From Acidiparvus fluvialis (lineage in GTDB: Bacteria > Acidobacteriota > Holophagae > Holophagales > Holophagaceae): DNA of 38,636 nt. The DNA is taken from assembly GCA_041263285.1 (NCBI GenBank), contig JBFSVS010000008.1:1-38636 (forward strand), written 5' to 3'. The stretch's first letter is position 1; each line of letters opens with the position of its first letter. Below are positions 8,575 to 15,596 of this stretch, piece after piece. The notes under the pieces were generated by a model, which saw only the letters and a list, made by a program, of their open reading frames with translations, searched no databases and was not told the origin of the DNA. A program made the position numbers and the translations under genes.

Positions 8575-9354
8575 ATGCCTATGATCAAACTTCATAATGT
8601 GTCAAAGGCTTTTGACCAAAATAAGGTTCTCGATCGTATTTCACTCGAGGTAGAAGAATCTGAGAGTTTAGTTATCCTAGGGGGATCGGGCACAGGAAAA
8701 ACAGTACTACTAAAAGTCATATTAGGCCTTCTTAGACCCAATGATGGAAACATTTTTGTCGACGGTGCTCGGGTCAACATTGATCAACCCACTGCCCTAT
8801 TTGAAATAAGAAAGAAAATCGGAATGTGTTTCCAGATGGCAGCTCTATTTGATTCAATGACTGTTCTGGAAAATATTTCATTCGGCTTATCTCGACATAC
8901 GAATTACTCGTCCGTGCAAATCCGATCGAGAGTCGACGAGTGCTTAACCTTAGTTGGCCTAAGAGACACCGCCACCCTTTACCCCTCGGAACTATCAGGG
9001 GGCATGAAACGTCGAGTCGGATTCGCAAGAGCCATTGCGCTAAAGCCTAAGATCCTTCTTTTTGATGAACCTACAACAGGGCTCGATCCTGTAATGACTG
9101 ATGTAATTTCTAAAGTTATTACAGATTTAAGAAGTGAGTTACGAGCGACGACAATTACTATCACGCATGATTTAAAGGTGGCGTTTAACATTGGCCAGAA
9201 TATATCCCTGCTGCATAGAGGTTCAATAGTTGCCTCAGGAAGCCCCCAAGGTTTTGCATCGAACCAAGATCCCTTGGTCGTTCAATTCATAAAAGGAACA
9301 TCCGAGGGCCCTTTTCTTGCCGATCCTCCCCCGAAATCACAAATAACGATATGA
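8575..9354 (+). CDS. mlaF: MlaF-type ABC ATPase
   Basis: ATPase that powers the MlaE permease. Walker A GGSGTGKT (36-43), Q-loop region CFQMAALFD, signature LSGGM, Walker B ILLFDEPTTGLDP and switch histidine in TITHD are all present, so the enzyme looks intact. At 259 residues it matches the family. The start may be ATG 8575 or ATG 8581; there is no decisive ribosome site. The partner STAS-domain subunit MlaB is not encoded nearby. Confidence 0.95.
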   Translation: MPMIKLHNVSKAFDQNKVLDRISLEVEESESLVILGGSGTGKTVLLKVILGLLRPNDGNIFVDGARVNIDQPTALFEIRKKIGMCFQMAALFDSMTVLENISFGLSRHTNYSSVQIRSRVDECLTLVGLRDTATLYPSELSGGMKRRVGFARAIALKPKILLFDEPTTGLDPVMTDVISKVITDLRSELRATTITITHDLKVAFNIGQNISLLHRGSIVASGSPQGFASNQDPLVVQFIKGTSEGPFLADPPPKSQITI

Positions 9355-9384
9355 TTAAATACTCTTATGGATTAATAAAAAACA

Positions 9385-10761
9385 ATGAAGACAGAGTTTA
9401 AAGTCGGCATTTTCTTCCTAGCTACCATTGCTGCATTGGTCACTTTAGTCTTATCTCTAGAAAAACTAGGGATATCTTCTAGACAAGATACAAATATTTA
9501 TACGGCTTATTTTGATCAAGTTGCCGGCTTGAGTCGACAAAGTGACGTTCGGGCAGCAGGTGTTCGAGTTGGTAAAGTGGAGTCCATTAATCTCGAGGGT
9601 AACAAGGCAAAAGTTGTTTTTTCTCTACCTAAAAATATAAATGTCTATTCAGACGCTCATGTAAGCCTGGTGTCGCTTGGCATACTCGGTGAGAAGTATA
9701 TTGATTTTTCTAACGGTAGATTAACAAATACAAATTTAGAATCAGGATCAACGTTGAAAACAGTTCAGGGGACTGGGTTGGATGAATTAGTGAATGTCCT
9801 AATAGACGTTGGGAAAGATATGAAAGCTATCACGGAAAGTCTTAACGGCGAAGGCGGTAAGTTGACATCCATTATGGATAATTTGGATGTTATGACTTCC
9901 GACTTGAGAGTACGAATTCCCCGACTAGCCGAAGACTTTCAGAACGCTGCTCGAACTTTCAATGCATTCATTAAAGATAACGAAACAGAAACCTCAGGGG
10001 CCATCAAAGACTTTAGGTTACTCGCAACAAAGTTCCAAGTCACAGCAGATAACCTTAACGCCATGAGTCAGAAGATTAATAGTGGCGAGGGTACGCTTGG
10101 TAAACTTTTAAATGATGGTTCAACAGGTGAAAAGATCAACAAGACTCTCGATTCACTAGAGTCGGCTCTGAGTGGCTATTCCAATCTGGACCTCAGGCTT
10201 GATGCTTCTGCTGCTTACTGGGCAGATAGAAGCGATGCGCGTGCCGGACTCAGGATTGAAATGGCTCCGCAGAATGACTACTGGTACAGCCTAGATCTAA
10301 ATAGTTCCCCGGACGGTAAGAACTCAAAGGTAACCAGAACAACTACCAGTATTGATCCCATTACAGGGCTTCCGACAGGAATCGTTTCATCACAGTCAAC
10401 AAGCATATCGGATAAAACCGTATCACTGTCGGCAGCCTTCAACAAAAAAGTAGGTAATGTTGTCTTCTCTGCCGGTATTTTTGATGGCAAGGGTGGCGGT
10501 TCCATCGAGGTGAGAAATTTGAATGACACCCTAAGATTGGGTTTTACTGCGTACGATTTTTCTAAAGATTCATCCATCAATAAAAATAATCCCAGATATC
10601 GTTTTACCTCTAGCTATCAGTTCTACAAGAATTTCTATATCCAAGCTGGTGTTCAGGATTTCGCCAATAAGGACTATCGAACAATGTTCGTGGGTGGCGG
10701 TATTCGTTGGAAAGATGAGGATCTTAAGAAGCTCCTGGGTCTTGCCGCTGTTGGAAGATAG
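9385..10761 (+). CDS. mlaD: MCE-domain MlaD fused to a C-terminal beta-barrel
   Basis: An N-terminal membrane anchor (about 7-25) is followed by one MCE domain (about 37-127; YFDQVAGLSRQSDVRAAGV and SLGILGEKYIDF are typical). Residues about 130-262 are predicted long amphipathic helices. From about 266 to 441 the pattern changes to alternating beta-strands with short turns, about ten strands (for example YWYSLDLNSS, NVVFSAGIFDG, LRLGFTAYDF, FYIQAGVQDF, MFVGGGIRW), which looks like an outer-membrane barrel. Canonical MlaD is about 180 residues and lacks this. MlaD proteins of this build are known in Veillonella, where they are proposed to bridge both membranes. No mlaC or mlaA is in the window. 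Confidence 0.9.
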   Translation: MKTEFKVGIFFLATIAALVTLVLSLEKLGISSRQDTNIYTAYFDQVAGLSRQSDVRAAGVRVGKVESINLEGNKAKVVFSLPKNINVYSDAHVSLVSLGILGEKYIDFSNGRLTNTNLESGSTLKTVQGTGLDELVNVLIDVGKDMKAITESLNGEGGKLTSIMDNLDVMTSDLRVRIPRLAEDFQNAARTFNAFIKDNETETSGAIKDFRLLATKFQVTADNLNAMSQKINSGEGTLGKLLNDGSTGEKINKTLDSLESALSGYSNLDLRLDASAAYWADRSDARAGLRIEMAPQNDYWYSLDLNSSPDGKNSKVTRTTTSIDPITGLPTGIVSSQSTSISDKTVSLSAAFNKKVGNVVFSAGIFDGKGGGSIEVRNLNDTLRLGFTAYDFSKDSSINKNNPRYRFTSSYQFYKNFYIQAGVQDFANKDYRTMFVGGGIRWKDEDLKKLLGLAAVGR

Positions 10762-10763
10762 AA

Positions 10764-11531
10764 GTGGAATCCATCAGTATTCAACCCCTTATTGGCTCAA
10801 GGCTTTTTAGGAGCGTAAGGTTCGGCATCCCTTTCATAGTCCTAGTTGTTTCGCTTTATCTTTTTCTTGAAACAAGAAATAACTTTGCCTCATGGTATTT
10901 AATTCTTACCATAACTTCCCTTCTGGCTATTGAATTGTCAATGAGAGAGGGAGAGCGCTACATTGCTTCCCACAGCTCCATTATGCGCGTCGATCTATTT
11001 TTTGTAGATGCACTTAGACCCATATTTAAACTCATAAAAAGGGAAGAGGTTTTTCTCATGAGTTTCTTCAGATGGAATAATGAAAAGGTTTATAAATGTT
11101 TCGTGGACTCAAAGTCGAAGAAAACACTTTTACTTCTCCCGCATTGCATTCAATGGTCTAACTGTACTGCACCTATCCTCGAAAAAATGGCTTCCTGTTA
11201 CAACTGTGGTCTATGCCACATCGAAAATCTTGTAGAAGACACCGTCCAAGAACAGTGGGATGTAAGAATTACGAATCGAAGTTATAAGGCGTACATCGAA
11301 GCTATGAAAACAAACCCAGATCTCATCGTTGCTGTAAGTTGTACCGATCGTCTTCTGAAGGGGGTTCGAAAACTTCTCAATTATCCATCCTTTTTGATTC
11401 CATTAGAGCTTCCTTTTGGCATGTGTGTGGATGCAACTTTTAATTACGACCATCTCACATCAGCAATGTCCTTACTCGCGCAAAGACGAAATACGAATAA
11501 TCCTCCGATTAAAATACTAAAGCACGGCTAA
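10764..11531 (+). CDS. DUF116 family membrane-anchored cysteine-rich protein
   Basis: 255 residues with two N-terminal hydrophobic segments (about 20-36 and 43-56), then a soluble domain. The cysteine block LLPHCIQWSNC (C128, C134) and CYNCGLC (C145, C148, C151), with C193 in AVSC and C221, is the DUF116 pattern, which suggests metal or Fe-S binding. The function is not known. GTG start 2 bases after mlaD; its stop overlaps the next ATG by one base (TAATG), so it is coupled to the UbiA-type gene. Confidence 0.8.
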   Translation: MESISIQPLIGSRLFRSVRFGIPFIVLVVSLYLFLETRNNFASWYLILTITSLLAIELSMREGERYIASHSSIMRVDLFFVDALRPIFKLIKREEVFLMSFFRWNNEKVYKCFVDSKSKKTLLLLPHCIQWSNCTAPILEKMASCYNCGLCHIENLVEDTVQEQWDVRITNRSYKAYIEAMKTNPDLIVAVSCTDRLLKGVRKLLNYPSFLIPLELPFGMCVDATFNYDHLTSAMSLLAQRRNTNNPPIKILKHG

Positions 11532-12400
11532 TGTCTATCGATATAAGACCATATATCATGCATTTGAGGCCTAAAGAGTGGCCTATCGTTGGACTTCATT
11601 TGATTGCTGGCATGCTCTGTTCAAAGAACTTTGATTTTCATGATGCCGCCAGGTCTACATTCATATTTATATTACTTCTTAACGGCGGAACTCTCGCCTT
11701 AAATTCCTCTTTCGACAATGATGAGGGTGATATCGCTTTCTTGAATAACCCACCCAAGCCACCCAAGTATCTCAAACACTTTGGTCTATTACTTTTATCT
11801 TTATCTCTCTTTGCTTCAATGTTAGAAGCGAATAAAACCATCGGTGATAAATATTTCTTTGAAATCATAATGACATGCGTTTTAATGAGCATCGCTTATT
11901 CGACACCTCCAATTCGCCTAAAGTCTAGACCCGGCTATGATCTAGTCATTAATTCAATTGGATTTGGCTTCTTTACATTTCTAGCGGGCTTTGTATCCAC
12001 AGGAAACGCATTTACACCTGAGATTCTTAAACTATCTGTTGGTTTTGGTTTTTTATTTGGCGCGCTATACCCGTTAACTCAAATTTATCAGAACGACGAG
12101 GATAGTCGTCGTGGCGATCAGACGTTGACATTATGGTTGGGTACCAATAAAGCATTGAATTTATCCATGGGATTCTCGTTAGTAGCTTTTCTCTGGATTA
12201 TCTGGGGGACACTCCACAGCGGAATATATACAATCATGCTTCTTTTCAATCTTATGCTTTGGCTTTATTTGCTTTATTATTGGAAACGTCGCTTAAAATC
12301 GATGTCTGCAATGAATCATAAAAGATTTATGTATTTTTTCTTACTATTATGGCCCTTGACTGATTTCATTGTCCTAGGCGCACATTTTGCTAGATATTAA
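11531..12400 (+). CDS. UbiA-family prenyltransferase
   Basis: A polytopic 289-residue membrane enzyme with the two Asp-rich motifs of aromatic prenyltransferases: N58-x3-D62 with D64 and D67 (LNSSFDNDEGD), and YQNDEDSRRGD near 188-198. These bind the Mg-diphosphate of the prenyl donor. Given the futalosine enzymes in the window it could be the MqnP-type step that prenylates dihydroxynaphthoate, but the substrate cannot be read from the sequence; a (homo)geranylgeranyl-type or chlorophyll-synthase-like role is also possible. Coupled to DUF116 upstream; pgeF follows after 2 bases. Confidence 0.85.
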   Translation: MSIDIRPYIMHLRPKEWPIVGLHLIAGMLCSKNFDFHDAARSTFIFILLLNGGTLALNSSFDNDEGDIAFLNNPPKPPKYLKHFGLLLLSLSLFASMLEANKTIGDKYFFEIIMTCVLMSIAYSTPPIRLKSRPGYDLVINSIGFGFFTFLAGFVSTGNAFTPEILKLSVGFGFLFGALYPLTQIYQNDEDSRRGDQTLTLWLGTNKALNLSMGFSLVAFLWIIWGTLHSGIYTIMLLFNLMLWLYLLYYWKRRLKSMSAMNHKRFMYFFLLLWPLTDFIVLGAHFARY

Positions 12401-12402
12401 AG

Positions 12403-13050
12403 ATGGTTATTTCACTAAAAACACCCGAACATCTCCCAATTACATGGGGTTTCACAGACCGAAGTGATTTATCGGTTCGACATGATATTCAAACTCCGCA
12501 GCAGGTGCACGGTAATCATATAATCGAATATTCCCCAGACCAGTATCTTTGCGAAGCCGATGCAATTTTCACAACTATCCGAGGAGTCAAAATTGGAGTG
12601 CGAGTTGCAGATTGTGCTCCAGTTTTATTTGGGGGTAAATTATATGACGGTAATGTACTCATCGGTGCAGTTCACGCAGGATGGAGAGGTGCCACCAGCG
12701 ATATTTGGGGTAAATTCATAGACTTATTTATTCATCGTGGGGGCCTACTGGAGACTGCGGCATGGGCAATAGGGCCCTGCATTATGAAATGTCATTTTCA
12801 AGTAGGTAATGAGGTCTTTAAAGCTGCTGAAACCCATAAACATTGGGTTCAGGTGAAAGGTCAAAACTACCATGCGAAAGATTATTTTGATCTACCGGAG
12901 TTCATTCGTTTACAGGCGAAATCTAAGGGGCTCGATCCAGCCTTAGAGTTCGGTCAGCCTGAATGTACCTATTGCAATAGTGAACGGTTCTATTCATTTA
13001 GGAGAGGTGACTTAAAAGATCGTCAGTACGGATGGATAAAAATCGAATAA
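12403..13050 (+). CDS. pgeF: Laccase-domain protein, PgeF/YfiH family
   Basis: Cytosolic metal protein of the YfiH/YlmD/FAMIN family. The three ligand sites are visible: QVHGNH (His), VADCAPVLF (Cys) and GAVHAGWRG (His), followed by AIGPCI and the C-terminal CTYC segment. 215 residues, slightly shorter than the usual 240-250. Family members have been reported as purine-nucleoside phosphorylase/deaminase enzymes and, in E. coli, as a peptidoglycan-precursor editing factor; older annotation as polyphenol oxidase is doubtful. Which applies here is unknown. Confidence 0.9.
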   Translation: MVISLKTPEHLPITWGFTDRSDLSVRHDIQTPQQVHGNHIIEYSPDQYLCEADAIFTTIRGVKIGVRVADCAPVLFGGKLYDGNVLIGAVHAGWRGATSDIWGKFIDLFIHRGGLLETAAWAIGPCIMKCHFQVGNEVFKAAETHKHWVQVKGQNYHAKDYFDLPEFIRLQAKSKGLDPALEFGQPECTYCNSERFYSFRRGDLKDRQYGWIKIE

Positions 13051-13060
13051 ACTAAATAAT

Positions 13061-13426
13061 ATGATTACAATCACGGATATTCGCATCAACCTGGTCAAAG
13101 GCGACGATAAGCTCAAGGCCTATGCCACAATCATCATTAACGACAGTTTCTTAGTGAGCGACTTAAGAGTCATTGAGTCTGATGATGGTTTCTTTGTAGC
13201 GATGCCAAGCCGTAGAAAACGCGATGGAAGTTTTAAAGATATCGCCTATCCCTTAAACAATGATTTAAGAATTGATATTGAAAAACAAGTACTTGTAGCA
13301 TTTGAAAAGTCCTCGGGATCTAGGGCTATTTCTAATATTGAACATGCGGAAGGCATAGTTCGCCCCGATCTTCTCAGTGCAGTAGAATTTGGTCTCACGC
13401 CAAAATCAGATAACTCAGCAAAATAA
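13061..13426 (+). CDS. spoVG: SpoVG family nucleic-acid-binding regulator
   Basis: 121 residues beginning with the SpoVG signature: ITDIRI, KLKAYATI, FLVSDLRVIE and the MPSRRKRDGSFKDIAYPL block, then the amphipathic C-terminal helix. Family members bind RNA and DNA and act in sporulation, septation and post-transcriptional control; they are widespread in non-spore formers. It closes the pdxA-to-spoVG run. No strong Shine-Dalgarno precedes the ATG. tRNA-Gln begins 33 bases downstream. Confidence 0.95.
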   Translation: MITITDIRINLVKGDDKLKAYATIIINDSFLVSDLRVIESDDGFFVAMPSRRKRDGSFKDIAYPLNNDLRIDIEKQVLVAFEKSSGSRAISNIEHAEGIVRPDLLSAVEFGLTPKSDNSAK

Positions 13427-13440
13427 GGCTTTTTTTGCGA

Positions 13441-13446
13441 TAGAAT
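13441..13446 (+). promoter_or_regulatory. -10 candidate for tRNA-Gln
   Basis: TAGAAT matches five of six bases of the sigma-70 -10 element and ends 13 bases before the mature 5' end of tRNA-Gln. No good -35 hexamer is seen 16-18 bases upstream (that stretch is the end of spoVG), so support is partial. Confidence 0.3.
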
Positions 13447-13459
13447 AAAGGTTCTTATT

Positions 13460-13534
13460 TGGGGAGTGGCCAAGTGGTAAGGCAGCTGATTTTGGTTCAG
13501 CTTATCGTGGGTTCGAATCCTACCTCCCCAGCCA
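13460..13534 (+). tRNA. tRNA-Gln (TTG)
   Basis: 75-base cloverleaf: 5' TGGGGAG pairs with CTCCCCA, giving the U1-A72 pair typical of bacterial tRNA-Gln; D arm GCCAAGTGGTAAGGC, anticodon stem AGCTG with loop TTTTGGT (anticodon TTG), T arm GTGGG-TTCGAAT-CCTAC, G73 and an encoded CCA. It stands alone between spoVG and the GT2 gene. Confidence 0.97.
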
Positions 13535-13616
13535 ATACTCGATCTACAAATACTTAAAGTGTTGATTTTAATGTGCAATCTGAGAAGATAATAGATTCTA
13601 GGAAGGGCCTTGTTTG

Positions 13617-15128
13617 ATGATGCTTTATCGAGAAATAGTCTTAGGTATTTATTTCACTATCCTGACGATTTTGAGTATATATGGGACTCACCGACTTTGG
13701 ATTTTATACCTTTACTATAAACATAAAAATGAAACCCCAGTGCCTCTTGGCGATGCATCATTTTTACCAAAAGTTACTGTTCAACTAGCTGTTTTCAATG
13801 AATACAATGTAGTGGAAAGACTGATAGCTGCCGTAACTGAACTAGACTATCCCAAAGATAAATTAGAAATCCAAGTCTTAGATGACTCAACAGATCATAC
13901 AAAGGATTTGGTTGATGTCACTGTCGCAAGATACAAAAAACTGGGTTTCGATATCTATTCCCTTCACCGCATCGACCGACGAGGTTACAAGGCAGGAGCA
14001 CTCGAAGAAGGGTTAAGGGTAGTTAAGGGTGAATTCGTAGCAATGTTTGATGCAGACTTCGTTCCAGACCCCGATTTTTTAATTAAAGCTGTGCCCTACT
14101 TTAAAGATAATAATATTGCTTTTATTCAAGGTTGTTGGACCCATTTGAATCGATCGTCATCGCTACTAACACAAGTCCAAGGCATTCTGCTTGATGGGCA
14201 TTTTGTCTTCGAGCATACTGTACGACATCGTTCAAATGCTTTCTTCAATTTTAGTGGAACGGCAGGTATGTGGCGTGTATCTGCAATTGAGGATGCAGGT
14301 GGTTGGCAACATGACACGATAACTGAAGATGCAGATTTAAGTTATCGAGCGCAGCTTAAAGGTTGGCGTGGTGTCTACCTCAAAGATCTCTTAGTACCAG
14401 CGGAACTTCCCACTGATGTCAACGCCTTCAAGAGTCAGCAGCATCGATGGGCTAAGGGTAATGCGCAAGTAATTCGAAAATTAATGCCTACAATTTGGAA
14501 ATCGAAGGCTTCCCTTCACACAAAGATTGAATGTTGGTTTCATCTCACAGCTAATTGCAATTATCTGTTAGTAGTTATTTTAAGTATTCTCATGATTCCC
14601 GCAATGGTTCTAAGGGCTGGAACACCTGTCCATGTCCTTATGATGACCGATGGACCGTTTTTTGCCCTAAACGCTCTAAGTATTGGGCTATATTTTGGAT
14701 TAAGTCAGAAAGAACTAACAAGCAATGAGGGTTGGAAATCACGGTTGAAGTACATTCCCGGGTTAATGAGCCTAGGTGTGGGATTAGCTTTCAATCAATC
14801 AAAAGCAGTTCTCGAGGGATTCTTCACTAATGATAAGGAGTTTACAAGAACTCCAAAGATGGGCCATGGTTATGCTGCTAGCAATACTAGAATCAAGTAC
14901 AAAGTTAGTAAAAGCGTCACTACCTATTTAGAGTTATTGTTTGCGTTTGCCTTCTTGATTTCAATATTTGTTAGCATTTATTTTAGTAAATGGGCTTCGT
15001 TACCCTTCTTGATTTTATTTTTTAACGGTTATGCCTACATGAGTCTATTATCTTTAGTTAGTACTGATACGTTGAAGTCTTTTACCAAGGCAGAGATAGA
15101 AGATGATCACGTTTTAGGAACCGAGTAA
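13617..15128 (+). CDS. Processive GT2 glycosyltransferase, cellulose-synthase/CslA-like
   Basis: About 503 residues. An N-terminal helix (about 5-30) precedes a GT-A domain with the processive-synthase D,D,D,QxxRW set: LDDSTD, FDADFVPD, TEDADLSYRA and QQHRWAKGN. Further helices follow near 315-345, 350-362 and 435-485. This build makes beta-linked polysaccharide (mannan or glucan-like) from nucleotide sugar on the cytosolic side. No partner (PilZ, export barrel, hydrolase) is adjacent, so the product is unknown. GGAAGGG at 13601-13607 suits ATG 13617 (9 bases); TTG 13614 is also possible. Its stop is 3 bases from the convergent lspA stop. Confidence 0.88.
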   Translation: MMLYREIVLGIYFTILTILSIYGTHRLWILYLYYKHKNETPVPLGDASFLPKVTVQLAVFNEYNVVERLIAAVTELDYPKDKLEIQVLDDSTDHTKDLVDVTVARYKKLGFDIYSLHRIDRRGYKAGALEEGLRVVKGEFVAMFDADFVPDPDFLIKAVPYFKDNNIAFIQGCWTHLNRSSSLLTQVQGILLDGHFVFEHTVRHRSNAFFNFSGTAGMWRVSAIEDAGGWQHDTITEDADLSYRAQLKGWRGVYLKDLLVPAELPTDVNAFKSQQHRWAKGNAQVIRKLMPTIWKSKASLHTKIECWFHLTANCNYLLVVILSILMIPAMVLRAGTPVHVLMMTDGPFFALNALSIGLYFGLSQKELTSNEGWKSRLKYIPGLMSLGVGLAFNQSKAVLEGFFTNDKEFTRTPKMGHGYAASNTRIKYKVSKSVTTYLELLFAFAFLISIFVSIYFSKWASLPFLILFFNGYAYMSLLSLVSTDTLKSFTKAEIEDDHVLGTE

Positions 15129-15131
15129 GGG

Positions 15132-15596
15132 TCACGCTTTACTATTATGATAATAATCGCTTAGAAACCAGCCTATAAGACCTATGACGATAAAACTATC
15201 AGCAAAGTTGAACGTCCAATAATGTAGGTCTTTGTAATAAAAATCGATGAAATCGATAACGTAGCCGTTAAGAGTGCGGTCGATAATATTCCCTATACTT
15301 CCTGAAAGGATCATACCGAGGCTGTAGCTCCCAAAGTTAGTCAATGTTTTTTTAAAATAGAGTGACCCAAAATAGATAATGGTAATTAACCCGATTATTA
15401 TAAGCAATACAGTTTGCTGATGATTAGTAGATTGAGAAAGAAATCCGAAGATAATTCCAGGGTTCTCTGTAAGCTTTACATTTAAGAAAGAAGGAACTAT
15501 TTCTTTAAACTTAATAGATACCGCTAACGATTTTGAATACTGATCAATCCCAACAAGAGATACGAGCCATAAGGTTTTAGGAAGCCAACTGGTCAA
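15132..15596 (-). CDS. lspA: Lipoprotein signal peptidase II
   Basis: Inner-membrane aspartyl protease that cleaves prolipoprotein signal peptides. 154 residues, four hydrophobic segments, and both catalytic aspartates in their motifs: GNIIDR (about 98-103) and FNFADS near 129-134. The start is TTG overlapping the ileS stop in the string TTGA, so ileS and lspA are translationally coupled, an arrangement seen in many bacteria. The minus-strand gene ends almost on the stop of the plus-strand GT2 gene. Confidence 0.95.
   Translation of the reverse strand: MTSWLPKTLWLVSLVGIDQYSKSLAVSIKFKEIVPSFLNVKLTENPGIIFGFLSQSTNHQQTVLLIIIGLITIIYFGSLYFKKTLTNFGSYSLGMILSGSIGNIIDRTLNGYVIDFIDFYYKDLHYWTFNFADSFIVIGLIGWFLSDYYHNSKA

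Noticed and set aside
13416..13437. GCAAAA...TTTTGC hairpin as spoVG terminator
   Set aside because: The stem is A/T only apart from one pair and overlaps the spoVG stop; too weak to call.
13246..13578. Minus-strand 110-residue frame over spoVG and tRNA-Gln containing GGRIRTHD
   Set aside because: This string is the antisense translation of the tRNA; such phrases are well-known spurious proteins. It also overlaps spoVG fully.
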